64,000 bases of DNA. Origin: Rhizonema sp. PD37 (GTDB lineage: Bacteria > Cyanobacteriota > Cyanobacteriia > Cyanobacteriales > Nostocaceae). A program made the translations under genes and the position numbers. Location: NCBI GenBank assembly GCA_029379215.1, contig JAQYWO010000011.1, positions 1-64,000 of the forward strand, written 5' to 3'. Shown in pieces: positions 38,501-48,227 of the stretch. Below the pieces are notes generated by a model. The model saw only the letters and a program-made list of their open reading frames with translations. It had not been told where the DNA came from and ran no database searches. Positions within the stretch are counted from its first letter, which is position 1. Each line of letters opens with the position of its first letter.

Positions 38501-41500
38501 GGTGATAAACGCGCTTGTGCTTACGTGGTATCACATCAGAATTGTTCACTGACAATTAGCTCACTGCGGCAATTTCTGAAAGCAAAATTGCCAGAGTACA
38601 TGATTCCCAGTGCAATAGTTATCTTGGAGTCTATGCCTTTAACTCCAAGCGGCAAAGTAGATCGTCGTAGTTTACCCGCACCATATTTACACAACGAGAT
38701 CACAGACAAATATGTTGCGCCACGTAAACCGATTGAAGAACTGTTAGCACAAATTTGGGCGCAAGTGCTGAAACTAGAGTTTGTCGGTATTCATGATAAC
38801 TTCTTTGATATTGGGGGACACTCGCTATTAGCAACACAACTGGCTTCACGTATCCGCAACATTTTCAAAGTGGAATTGCCATTACGCGAGTTGTTTGCAA
38901 GTCCAACAGTAGCTGAATTGGCGCGATCGCTTGAGCAATTACAGCAACAAAATCTAGAACTGTCTGCACCACCCATTCTACCAAGAGTCAAGAATACAGA
39001 CTTACCACTGTCTTATGCTCAACAACGTTTGTGGTTTTTAGATCAGTTTGAACCGAACAGCCCCTCTTACAACATTCCTTTGGCTTTACGTTTAATCGGA
39101 ACTCTCAATACTGTAGCGTTACAGCAAAGCTTACAAGAAATTATTCATCGCCACGAAGCTTTACGTACCAATTGCGTTACCGTTAATGGAAAACCCAATC
39201 AAATCATTCAAACACAAACCAATTGGAAAGTTTCAGTTGTTGAGTGTCAGCATTTACCCACAACCGAACGTGAAAGTGCTTTACAGCAATTAGTGCAACA
39301 ACAAGCTATTGAACCGTTTGACTTGGCAAATGAATTATTAATCAGGGTGACATTAGTCGTGCTGTCCCAGACAGAACACGCTTTATTAGTGTGTATGCAC
39401 CATATTGTCTCTGACGGGTGGTCAATCGGTGTGTTGATCCAGGAACTGGCATCGTTGTACAATGCTTATTCAATAAGTCAGTCATCCTCGTTAATACCAC
39501 TACCGATCCAGTACGCAGATTTCGCCATTTGGCAAAGAGACTGGTTGCAAGGTGATGTACTGCAAAGCCAATTAAATTACTGGCAGCAACAACTAAAAGA
39601 TGCACCAGTCTTATTATCCTTACCAACAAACCGACCAAGACCTGCTGTGCAGACTTTTGCTGGAGCATATCAGAAGTTTACACTCTCAGTTGAGTTAAGT
39701 GCTAGTTTGGCGAAATTGAGCCAGGAGCAAGGTTGTACTTTGTTTATGACTTTGTTAGCTGCTTATGCTACCTTACTGTACCGCTACACTGCACTTGAAG
39801 ATATTTTGGTAGGATCTCCCATTGCTAACCGTGATCGCTTAGAAATTGAAGGGTTAATTGGCTTTTTTGTCAATACTATAGTCATGCGTACCAACTTGGC
39901 AGGTAATCCGAGCTTTAGTGAATTACTCACTCGTGTTCGAGACGTAGCAACGGATGCCTATACTCATCAGGACTTACCTTTTGAAATGCTTGTGGAAGCA
40001 TTGCAGCCAGAACGGGATCTCAGCCATACACCTCTATTCCAGGTGATGTTTGCTCTTCAAAATGTGCCCATGTCTGAAGTTGAACTGACTGGGTTAACTG
40101 TGACTTCATTAACGACAGAAAGTGTAACAGCCAAGTTCGATCTTACCTTATCAATGCAGAACACTGCTACTGGACTGTTGGGAGTGTGGGAGTACAACAC
40201 TGATTTGTTTGATTCGTCCACCATTGAGCGAATGACGAGTCATTTTCTGACATTGCTTGAAGGTATTATTGCTAACCCGGAACAGCAAATCTCACAATTG
40301 CCACTGTTGACAGCAGCTGAACAACAGCAGCTACTTGTTGAGTGGAACAACACTCAAGTAGACTATTCCTTTGATAAATGTATCCATCAGTTGTTTGAGG
40401 AGCAGGTTCAGCTTACCCCAGATGCTGTAGCAGTTGTATTTGAAGATCAGCAACTGACTTACCAACAATTGAATCGTCGCGCTAATCAGTTAGCACATTA
40501 CTTACAGTCTTTGGGTGTAAAACTAGAGGTGCTGGTGGGTATTTGCGTAGAACGTTCTTTAGATATGGTAGTGGGACTGTTGGGGATACTTAAGGCTGGT
40601 GGTGCTTATATACCCCTCGACCCCAATTATCCAGTTGAACGCCTGAGTTATATGTTGGCGGATTCTCAAGTGAAAGTTCTATTAAGCCAAAGACAAATTA
40701 TCTCAGAATTGTCCCCAACTAAAGTAGATGTAGTGGCTTTGGACACAGACTGGGAAATTATTTGTCAAAAAAGTGATGAAAATCCAAGCAATGGGGTTAA
40801 GCCATATAACTTAGCGTATGTCATTTATACCTCAGGCTCTACAGGTCAACCCAAGGGAGTGGCAATTCCTCACAGCGCTATTTGCAACCATATGCTGTGG
40901 ATGCAAACAGAGTTCCCCCTAACTGAAACAGACAAAGTTCTTCAAAAAACACCTTTTAGCTTTGATGCTTCAGTATGGGAGTTTTACGCACCCTTACTGA
41001 CAGGAGCGCAGCTTGTTGTGGCGCAACCTTGGGGGCATCAAGATAGTGTTTATTTAACGAAAATAATTGCCACAGAGCAGATAACAACGCTCCAACTTGT
41101 ACCATCACTGTTACAAATGCTGTTGGAAGAGGAAGAGTTTAAAACCTGTAAATCTCTCAAACGAGTCTTTTGTGGTGGAGAGGCATTGCCTATGGTTCTG
41201 CAAGAACACTTTTTTGAGAAAATAAATACAGACCTGTACAATCTCTATGGGCCAACAGAAGCTTGTATTGATGCCACATTTTGGAATTGCAGGCGTGGTG
41301 TTGGGCAACAAATCGTTCCTATAGGCCGCCCTATAGCCAACACCCAACTTTACATCTTAGACCCACATTTCCAACCAGTACCCATAGGCGTACCAGGAGA
41401 ATTGTACATCGGAGGAGATGGCTTAGCCAGAGGCTACCTCAACCGCCCAGAACTCACCCAAGAAAAATTTCTCCCAAATCCCTTTTGTGATGCCACAAAA

Positions 41501-44500
41501 CGTCTTTACAAAACAGGAGACTTGGCACGTTACCTGAGTAATGGTAATATAGAATACCTTGGACGTATCGATAACCAAGTGAAGATTCGCGGCTTCCGCA
41601 TCGAACTCGGAGAAATTGAAGCAGTCCTCAACACCCACCCCCAAATTAAGCAAGCCGTAGTCATTGTCACAGAGGATATCCCAGGTACCAAACGTTTAGT
41701 TGCTTATGTAGTCAAGAGTGATGAATCACTCACCACCAACCAACTGCGACAATTCCTCAAGCAACACCTACCAGAATACATGGTGCCTGGTAACTTTGTC
41801 ATCTTAGACAACCTACCATTAACACCCAACGGCAAAATAAACCGTCTTGCACTACCAAAACCTGATGGGGAAATTATCCGGGAAGATGAATACGTAGCAC
41901 CACGTACAGCCATAGAACAAATCTTAACAAGTATCTGGCAACAACTGCTACTCAAAGAAAAAGTCAGTATCCACGACAACTTTTTTGAAATCGGTGGCGA
42001 CTCCATCCTGAGTATTCAAGTCGTTTCTCGTGCTAAAAACTCAGGATTACAAATCACTCCTAAGCAAATATTCCAAAACCAAACCATCGCCGAACTTGCT
42101 AGGGTAGCAAATACAGCAGTGAGTGTTGAGTGTAAACAAGGTATAGTGACTGGAACCGCACCCCTCACACCAATTCAACAATGGTTCTTTGCACAAAATA
42201 AGCAAGTAGCTCACCATTATAACCAGTCAGTTTTACTGCAGATTCCAAATCATCTGCAAAGTGAATTAATTGCAATAGCTGTGAAAAAATTGCTAGAGCA
42301 TCACGATGCTTTGCGTTTAAGATTCACATCCGTTGCCGATGAATACAAACAAATCAACCAAGGGGTAGATGATAGTGTACCATTTGCCGTAGTTGATTTA
42401 TCATCAATCCCTAGAAGTGAACAAACACAAGCTATAGAAAAAATCGCAGCACAACATCAAGCTTCTTTGAATTTGTCAACCGGGTCGATCATACAAGTGG
42501 TAATGTTTAAGTTGGGTGATGAAAGTAATGCCCGATTACTAATTATTATTCATCACCTAGCAGTAGATGGTGTAAGTTGGCGAATTTTATTATCAGATTT
42601 ACAAAGAATTTATCAGCAATTGAGTACTCAGAAACCTTTAAACATAAGTGCGAAAACAACAGCATTTATTGATTGGGCAGAGAAACTAAACCAGGCTGCA
42701 CAATCAGAAATTATAAAACAAGAGTTAGATTATTGGCTGAATCAATCTTGGTCTAAGGTAACACCACTACCATTAGATTATGCTGATGTTCAACAAGAAA
42801 ATACAGTAGGTAATACAGCTTGTGTGTCACTAAAATTAGGTCAAGAAGAAACCCAAGCTCTACTTTTGTCAGTAAATGAAGCTTATAACACACAAATTAA
42901 CGATATACTACTCAGTGCCTTAGTACTTTCAATAGCAGAGTGTACGGAAAATTTAACAGTATTAATTGATTTGGAAGGACATGGTAGGGAAGAACTATTT
43001 CCAGATGTCGATTTATCACGGACAGTAGGTTGGTTTACCAGTTTGTTTCCCGTATTATTGCAACTGTCTGCAGTGAACCAATTAGGAGAAATTATCAAAT
43101 CAATCAAAGAACAATTACGAGCGATTCCCAATCGTGGAATTGGCTATGGTATATTGCGTTACTTGTGCAAAGATACTACTATTCATGAACAAATACAGAC
43201 AATTCCCGCCGCAGAAATTAGCTTTAACTATCTGGGACAATTTGACCAAATACAATCAGAAACTGGTTGGAAATTTGCCCAGGAATCTACTGGAAGCAAC
43301 CACAGTTTGAAGCAAACTCGTGACCATCTATTGGATATCAATGCTCTAGTTGTAGGAGGTGAATTACAAATTGATTGGACTTACAATACTCATGTTCATA
43401 CTCGTGCCACAGTGGAGAAATTGGCACAGAGCTATATTCAAGCGATCGCCTCAATCATAGAACATTGCCAGTTAGCAGAAAATAGAGGATCTACACCGAG
43501 TGATTTTCCAGAAGTACAGTTAAATCAATTACAACTGGATGAGTTATTAACTCAGTTCAAAATTAAAACCGTTGAATCAATTTATCCACTTTCTCCTTCA
43601 CAACAAGGAATGCTGTTCGAGACTCTATCGGCTTCCAACTCAGGGATACATATTGAGCAGTCCATTTTTGACTTGCAATTTGAAGAATTAGATTTGTTAG
43701 CCTTTGAAAAAGCTTGGCAACGCGTCGTTGATCGCCACTATATCCTCAGAACGGCATTTATTTGGGAAAATCAAAATGAGCCACTGCAAGTTGTACTGAA
43801 GGAAGTAGAAATTTCACTATATCTACAAGATTGGCGAGGACTTTCTCTGTGCCAGCAGCAAGAAAAATTAAAAACCTATCTTAGTGCAGATAGACTACTT
43901 GGTTTCGAGATGAATAAAGCACCGCTGATGCGATTGGCGCTTTTCCAAGTAGAGTCGAATGCTTATCAATTCATCTGGACTTCTCATCACATTCTTACAG
44001 ATGGCTGGTGCGTACCTCTCATCTTAAAGGAGATTTTCGCATTCTATGAAGTATTCAGCAAAAATCAAGATTTATCATTAGAACCCAGCCATCCCTACAG
44101 AAATTATATCGTCTGGCTAAAACAGCAGGATTTGTCGCAGGCAGAGACATTCTGGCGGGAAAAGCTTCAAGGTTTCAAAAGCCCAACTCCGTTAGGAATA
44201 GAAGCTGAACCTATTAATCCTTCTGCCCAAGAAGAACGCTACGGTGAACAAAAAGCCTACTTGGCAGCTTCGGCGACAGCAGCTTTACAATCTTTGGTGC
44301 GGCAACATCACTTGACTTTGAACATTTTGGTTCAAGGAGTTTGGGGCTTGCTGTTGAGTCGCTATAGTGGTCTTGAAGATGTAGTATTTGGTGCGACTGT
44401 CTCTGGTCGTCCCCCAGAATTGGTAGGATCTGAATTTATGTTAGGTCTTTTCATTAATACTTTACCAATACGGTTTCAAATTTCTTCCCAAGCATCACTT

Positions 44501-46000
44501 TGGTCTTGGCTTAGAGATATTCAAGATAAAAGCTTTACGCAACGCGATTATGAATACTGCTCTCAAGGACAAATTCACGAATGGAGTGAAGTACCTAGAT
44601 CGTTACCCCTTTACGAGAGCCTTCTGGTTTTCCAAAACTATCCGGTCGATTCATCAGTACAACAGTCTGTAAAGCATGACAAGAATCAACTTCAGGTTCG
44701 TTCTATAGGTGCGCAAACGAAATATGCCCTCACCATTCTAGTTGGTCCAAGTTCAGAGTTGGAGTTTCGCATTATTTACAATCGACACCGTTATGATAAT
44801 TCGGCTATAACTTTTATTCTGGAACATTTTCAGGCTCTGATACACAGCATTATCGATTTGCCAGAGCAACGCTTGGGAACATTAATAAAAAGAATTTCAG
44901 CAGAGCAAATTCCCCAAGTAAGACTGCCTGAGAAACTTGTCCAAAAGGATCTGCCAAAGGACTTTGACGCACCCCGAAATCTCTGGGAATTTCAACTAGT
45001 ACGAATTTGGGAAGATATTCTAGATATTCATCCTGTTGGGATACGAGATAACTTCTTTGAACTTGGGGGTCATTCTCTTCTTGCTGTCCGTCTCATGTCT
45101 CAGATCCAAAAACATTTACAGATAAATTTACCTTTAGCTATTTTGTTCCAATATCCTACCATCGAAAAACTAGCACGTTTTATAGATTCCTCAACAAATT
45201 CCTTACCTTCTTTACCTTGGTCTGCCCTAGTTCCTATCAAAACTCATGGCAATCAACCACCTCTATTCTGTGTTCATCCTGGAGGAGGAAATGTTCTTTG
45301 CTACCACCATCTTGCTTATTATCTTAGTTCAGAACGATTATTATATGGGCTACAATCTGTTGGTTTAAATCCTGACAATCAACCTCACACTAGTATTGAA
45401 CAAATGGCAACTCACTATATCCAAGAGTTACAGACAGTTCAACCTCATGGTCCTTATTTTCTGTCTGGCTGGTCTTTTGGTGGCTTAGTAGCTTTTGAAA
45501 TGGCTCAACAACTTTCCTATCAAGGCGAACACATAGCTCTGCTGGCTTTACTAGATACTACTCCTCCTTCTCTAAGTTATGAGGGAGCAGTAGACTATGC
45601 TTTTTTATTAGTAGAGTTATTTAAAAAAGATTTAGACTTATGTTTGGAGGAATTGCGGCAATTTGAACCAGAGGAGCAGATAATTTATGCTGTGGAACAA
45701 GCTAAACAGAAAAATATAGTTATAAAAGGGTTTGACTTTGAGCAAGCTCCCCTTCTTCTAAAAATTCTCCAGATCAACGCTCAAGCTATGCAAAATTACA
45801 AAGCTCAGTATTACTCAGGCTCAGTTGTTTTATTTAAAGCCAGTGAGACTGATGAGGACTTTGACTTTGGCTGGAATGAACTAGTGGAACGTCTAGAAAC
45901 TGTTGTAGTTCCTGGGAATCATATAAGTATGGTGTCACCACCTCATATTCAGACGTTAGTCCACAACATAGAAAAATTTCTTGAACAAGCAGTAGACTAA
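35564..46000 (+). CDS. NRPS: docking-C-A(Pro)-PCP-C-A(Gln)-PCP-E-C-PCP-TE
   Basis: 3478 aa. TubC docking (1-55). C5 has IHHIIFDGW (~206). A5 (TSGSTG ~688) has code DVQFIAHVV, a classic Pro code. PCP5 is FFDIGGHSLL (~1079). C6 has MHHIVSDGW (~1279). A6 (TSGSTG ~1756) has DAWQFGLID, a known Gln code. PCP6 FFEIGGDSIL (~2140) is the GGDS type found before epimerisation domains. E (~2193-2636) has IIHHLAVDGVSWRILL and the FNYLGQFDQ motif. A DCL-like C domain (~2672-3105; SPSQQGMLFETL, SHHILTDGW) follows, but no adenylation domain: the chain goes straight to PCP7 (FFELGGHSLLAV, ~3164) and a type I thioesterase (~3222-3475) with GWSFGG at ~3302. Predicted: adds Pro and D-Gln, and the last residue must be loaded in trans or skipped. 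TE would release or cyclise the product. Confidence 0.93.
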   Translation: MNLKQFIVELSHQDVELWVEGNRLCVDAPEGVLTPETRDLLARNKAELILLLKDKDVDTDTDLSLIKTERPQNLPLSFAQEQLWLLNQLEPDNPFYNEQAALKLHGYLNIVALEQSLNKIISRHEALRTNFRILNEQPFQVIADSLTLSVPVVDLAERPESEREIACQQLATAENARPFNLASSPLIRVTIFKITEIEYVFILTIHHIIFDGWSMGVLMRELATIYSALCNKLSPELPELPIQYADYAIWQRQQLQDVGMNGCSPLQTQLDYWKQQLKNAPTLLELPTDKPRPAIQTFRGATQYIRFPNELGEALANFSRQEGATLFMTLFTAFVTLLYRYTGSDDIVVGTPIAKRDRLELEGLIGFFVNTLALRTNLSGNLSFQQLLSQVRQVTLEAYAHQDLPFEELVKALQPKRDLSYTPLFQVMFILENAPTTEVEMTELTISSFGTERTTTKFDLTLFVKNTTTGLVCAWQYNTDLFNAPTIKRMAGHFVTLLESIVSKPQQQIDQLHLLTEVQQRKLLVEWNDTQTEYPQDKSIHQWFEEQVERTPHAVAVEFENQQLTYYQLNCRANQLAHYLKSLGVKADTLVGLCVQRSLEMVVGVLGILKAGGAYVPLDPNYPTERLAFMLEDAQVLVLLTQHSLQGKLPQHQVNQVFLDTDAVLISQSSEDNLISGVQANNLAYVIYTSGSTGQPKGVAMSQLALCNLILWQLQNNQISTKAKTLQFAPISFDVSFQEMFSTWFSGGTLFLVGEELRRDPVALLGFLHEKAVERLFVPFVALQQLAEAAIDSKSINSHLREIITAGEQLQITPAISEWFRKLNNCSLHNHYGPSESHVVTTFTLANSVENWPLLPPIGRPIANTQIYILDKYLQPVPVGVLGELHIGGVCLAQGYLNRSELTQQKFISNLFDETGESRLYKTGDLARYLANGNIEYLGRIDNQVKIRGFRIELGEIEAILSQHRDVQTCCVIAREDTPGDKRACAYVVSHQNCSLTISSLRQFLKAKLPEYMIPSAIVILESMPLTPSGKVDRRSLPAPYLHNEITDKYVAPRKPIEELLAQIWAQVLKLEFVGIHDNFFDIGGHSLLATQLASRIRNIFKVELPLRELFASPTVAELARSLEQLQQQNLELSAPPILPRVKNTDLPLSYAQQRLWFLDQFEPNSPSYNIPLALRLIGTLNTVALQQSLQEIIHRHEALRTNCVTVNGKPNQIIQTQTNWKVSVVECQHLPTTERESALQQLVQQQAIEPFDLANELLIRVTLVVLSQTEHALLVCMHHIVSDGWSIGVLIQELASLYNAYSISQSSSLIPLPIQYADFAIWQRDWLQGDVLQSQLNYWQQQLKDAPVLLSLPTNRPRPAVQTFAGAYQKFTLSVELSASLAKLSQEQGCTLFMTLLAAYATLLYRYTALEDILVGSPIANRDRLEIEGLIGFFVNTIVMRTNLAGNPSFSELLTRVRDVATDAYTHQDLPFEMLVEALQPERDLSHTPLFQVMFALQNVPMSEVELTGLTVTSLTTESVTAKFDLTLSMQNTATGLLGVWEYNTDLFDSSTIERMTSHFLTLLEGIIANPEQQISQLPLLTAAEQQQLLVEWNNTQVDYSFDKCIHQLFEEQVQLTPDAVAVVFEDQQLTYQQLNRRANQLAHYLQSLGVKLEVLVGICVERSLDMVVGLLGILKAGGAYIPLDPNYPVERLSYMLADSQVKVLLSQRQIISELSPTKVDVVALDTDWEIICQKSDENPSNGVKPYNLAYVIYTSGSTGQPKGVAIPHSAICNHMLWMQTEFPLTETDKVLQKTPFSFDASVWEFYAPLLTGAQLVVAQPWGHQDSVYLTKIIATEQITTLQLVPSLLQMLLEEEEFKTCKSLKRVFCGGEALPMVLQEHFFEKINTDLYNLYGPTEACIDATFWNCRRGVGQQIVPIGRPIANTQLYILDPHFQPVPIGVPGELYIGGDGLARGYLNRPELTQEKFLPNPFCDATKRLYKTGDLARYLSNGNIEYLGRIDNQVKIRGFRIELGEIEAVLNTHPQIKQAVVIVTEDIPGTKRLVAYVVKSDESLTTNQLRQFLKQHLPEYMVPGNFVILDNLPLTPNGKINRLALPKPDGEIIREDEYVAPRTAIEQILTSIWQQLLLKEKVSIHDNFFEIGGDSILSIQVVSRAKNSGLQITPKQIFQNQTIAELARVANTAVSVECKQGIVTGTAPLTPIQQWFFAQNKQVAHHYNQSVLLQIPNHLQSELIAIAVKKLLEHHDALRLRFTSVADEYKQINQGVDDSVPFAVVDLSSIPRSEQTQAIEKIAAQHQASLNLSTGSIIQVVMFKLGDESNARLLIIIHHLAVDGVSWRILLSDLQRIYQQLSTQKPLNISAKTTAFIDWAEKLNQAAQSEIIKQELDYWLNQSWSKVTPLPLDYADVQQENTVGNTACVSLKLGQEETQALLLSVNEAYNTQINDILLSALVLSIAECTENLTVLIDLEGHGREELFPDVDLSRTVGWFTSLFPVLLQLSAVNQLGEIIKSIKEQLRAIPNRGIGYGILRYLCKDTTIHEQIQTIPAAEISFNYLGQFDQIQSETGWKFAQESTGSNHSLKQTRDHLLDINALVVGGELQIDWTYNTHVHTRATVEKLAQSYIQAIASIIEHCQLAENRGSTPSDFPEVQLNQLQLDELLTQFKIKTVESIYPLSPSQQGMLFETLSASNSGIHIEQSIFDLQFEELDLLAFEKAWQRVVDRHYILRTAFIWENQNEPLQVVLKEVEISLYLQDWRGLSLCQQQEKLKTYLSADRLLGFEMNKAPLMRLALFQVESNAYQFIWTSHHILTDGWCVPLILKEIFAFYEVFSKNQDLSLEPSHPYRNYIVWLKQQDLSQAETFWREKLQGFKSPTPLGIEAEPINPSAQEERYGEQKAYLAASATAALQSLVRQHHLTLNILVQGVWGLLLSRYSGLEDVVFGATVSGRPPELVGSEFMLGLFINTLPIRFQISSQASLWSWLRDIQDKSFTQRDYEYCSQGQIHEWSEVPRSLPLYESLLVFQNYPVDSSVQQSVKHDKNQLQVRSIGAQTKYALTILVGPSSELEFRIIYNRHRYDNSAITFILEHFQALIHSIIDLPEQRLGTLIKRISAEQIPQVRLPEKLVQKDLPKDFDAPRNLWEFQLVRIWEDILDIHPVGIRDNFFELGGHSLLAVRLMSQIQKHLQINLPLAILFQYPTIEKLARFIDSSTNSLPSLPWSALVPIKTHGNQPPLFCVHPGGGNVLCYHHLAYYLSSERLLYGLQSVGLNPDNQPHTSIEQMATHYIQELQTVQPHGPYFLSGWSFGGLVAFEMAQQLSYQGEHIALLALLDTTPPSLSYEGAVDYAFLLVELFKKDLDLCLEELRQFEPEEQIIYAVEQAKQKNIVIKGFDFEQAPLLLKILQINAQAMQNYKAQYYSGSVVLFKASETDEDFDFGWNELVERLETVVVPGNHISMVSPPHIQTLVHNIEKFLEQAVD

Positions 46001-46125
46001 TCAATAAGCATTTCTGATATAGTTTTGGCTGCAAAGAGCTATACTCAGCAATTAGATAATATGAGTTAAAAAATGAGTAATGAGTGAAGTTAAACCCATT
46101 ATCAAAAAAATAAATTTATAAAAAT

Positions 46126-48120
46126 ATGACAATACAAGTTATTCAAACTCAAACTTCAACAAATGTTTTTTCAAGTTTTCTTCAATTCTGGCAAGATGTA
46201 AAAGCTATCTCTGCCCCTTACTGGTATCCCACAAAGCCAGGGGAAAGAGCCTTTTCAGATGTTATTCGTGCTTGGGGAATGCTTATTCTCCTCATATTAC
46301 TAATAATTCTCCTTGTAGGTGCAAATACTTTTAACAGTTTTATTCATCGCTATTTAATTGATGTCATTATTCAAGAAAAAGATTATTCTAAGTTCACTAA
46401 TACTATATCAATTTATGCTATTGGACTAGTATTGATAACAATTTTAGTCAGATTTACCAAATTTATTAGAAATCAAATCGCTCTTGATTGGTATCAATGG
46501 CTCAACAATCAGATTTTAAACAAATATTTCCATAATCGTGCTTACTATAAAGTTAATTTTAAAGCTGATATTGATAACCCAGATCAACGTTTATCTCAAG
46601 AAATTGAACCAATTACCACTAGCGCTCTCAATTTTTCAGCTATTTTCTTAGAAAAAGTACTGGAAATGACAACTTTTTTAGTAATTGTTTGGTCAATTTC
46701 CCAACAAGTCGCTACAGCTTTACTTATTTATACAATTATAGGCAATCTGATTGCTGTTTATTTAAATCAAGAATTAATTAAAATTAATCAGGCGGAACTC
46801 ACATCTAAAGCTGATTATAGTTATTCTCTAACTCATGTTCGCAATCATGCTGAGTCGATAGCTTTTTTTCAAGGAGAAAAACAAGAACTGAATATAGTTA
46901 AACGCCGATTTGTTAATCTCATAAAAAATGCTAAGTACAAGATTAATTGGGAAAGAACTCAGGCAATTTTTAACAGAGGATATCGTGCTGCTATCGAATT
47001 TTTTACGCTTTTAGTGCTTGGACCTCTCTTTATTAAAGGTGATATTGATTTTGGAGAAATTGGACAAGCAACTACAGCTTGCTATTTTTTTGCAGGTGCT
47101 GTGGAAGAATTAATACGTGAATTTGGCACTTCAGGAAGATTTTCCAGTTATGTTGAGCGTTTATCTGAGTTTTCAAATGCGTTAGAAGCAGTAAGTAAAC
47201 AACCGGAAAATGTAAGTACTATTAAAACAATAGAAGAAAATTATTTTGCTTTTGAGAATGTCACATTACAAACGCCAAACTATGAGCAGGTGATCGTTGA
47301 AGACTTATCACTTTCTGTTCAACCGGGAGAAGGGTTATTGATTGTGGGGCCGAGTGGTCGAGGTAAAAGTTCTTTATTACGCGCGATCGCTGGTTTATGG
47401 AATGCGGGAACTGGTCGTCTGGTGCGTCCTCCCCTAAAAGAAGTCTTATTTTTGCCCCAACGACCTTACATTATTTTAGGAACTTTGCGTGAACAGTTAC
47501 TCTATCCCAATACTAATCGTCAAATGACCGACACAGAACTTAAAGAAGTTTTGCAACAAGTAAACCTGCAAAACCTGCTAAGTCGAGTTGAAGGCTTTGA
47601 TACTGAGGTTCCTTGGGAAAATATATTATCGCTAGGAGAACAACAACGCCTTGCATTCGCACGACTATTAGTAACTCATCCAAGGTTCACAATATTAGAT
47701 GAAGCAACAAGTGCCTTAGATTTGAAAAATGAAGGGAGTTTATACCAACAGTTACAAGAGACGAAAACAACATTTATCAGTGTTGGACACAGAGAAAGTC
47801 TATTTAATTATCATCAATGGGTTTTGGAACTTTCATCTGATTCCAGTTGGCAACTTGTGACCGTACAGGATTATCAGCAGCAAAAAGCAAAAGAAATTGT
47901 TATTGACATTTCCAAGAATTCATCTCGAGATAAATCCCAAAATGAGACAGAAATCAGTACAAGCGAAAAACTTTCTCATCAGCAAATGAATGCATTAACC
48001 CACTATTCCATTAGCACTATTAGAAGCAAGGCAAGCAAAGGTCAGTCTATCACTACTAGGGACGGCTTTACCTATCGCTACGATAAAGATCCCCTTGTAT
48101 TGAAATGGGTAAGGGTTTAG
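46126..48120 (+). CDS. ABC exporter, permease-ATPase fusion (McyH-like)
   Basis: 664 aa. Residues ~40-330 form an SbmA/BacA-like membrane domain (ABC_membrane_2 type) with several spans (GMLILLILLIILLVGANTF; the RGYRAAIEFFTLLVLGP region). An ATPase follows: Walker A VGPSGRGKSSLL (~407), signature LSLGEQQRLAFARLL (~505) and Walker B FTILDEATSALD (~523). Residues 590-664 are a polar tail. This fused type is the usual transporter in cyanobacterial NRPS clusters such as microcystin McyH and nostopeptolide. It starts 125 bp after the thioesterase-bearing NRPS and reads the same way, so it most likely exports the cluster's product across the inner membrane. Confidence 0.92.
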   Translation: MTIQVIQTQTSTNVFSSFLQFWQDVKAISAPYWYPTKPGERAFSDVIRAWGMLILLILLIILLVGANTFNSFIHRYLIDVIIQEKDYSKFTNTISIYAIGLVLITILVRFTKFIRNQIALDWYQWLNNQILNKYFHNRAYYKVNFKADIDNPDQRLSQEIEPITTSALNFSAIFLEKVLEMTTFLVIVWSISQQVATALLIYTIIGNLIAVYLNQELIKINQAELTSKADYSYSLTHVRNHAESIAFFQGEKQELNIVKRRFVNLIKNAKYKINWERTQAIFNRGYRAAIEFFTLLVLGPLFIKGDIDFGEIGQATTACYFFAGAVEELIREFGTSGRFSSYVERLSEFSNALEAVSKQPENVSTIKTIEENYFAFENVTLQTPNYEQVIVEDLSLSVQPGEGLLIVGPSGRGKSSLLRAIAGLWNAGTGRLVRPPLKEVLFLPQRPYIILGTLREQLLYPNTNRQMTDTELKEVLQQVNLQNLLSRVEGFDTEVPWENILSLGEQQRLAFARLLVTHPRFTILDEATSALDLKNEGSLYQQLQETKTTFISVGHRESLFNYHQWVLELSSDSSWQLVTVQDYQQQKAKEIVIDISKNSSRDKSQNETEISTSEKLSHQQMNALTHYSISTIRSKASKGQSITTRDGFTYRYDKDPLVLKWVRV

Positions 48121-48227
48121 CAGCTACCATCCGTAAGGGGCTGATGCCGTTTCACTTTAAAATTATCTTGAGCCGATCATCATTGGCTGTAATGAATCTA
48201 AAATTCCTAACAAGTTAATTTTCAGAT

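Noticed and set aside
11336..48120. Assignment to a known cluster (microcystin, aeruginosin, nostopeptolide, cyanopeptolin)
   Set aside because: The loader resembles AerA and the transporter McyH, but the module order and substrate codes do not match any of these.
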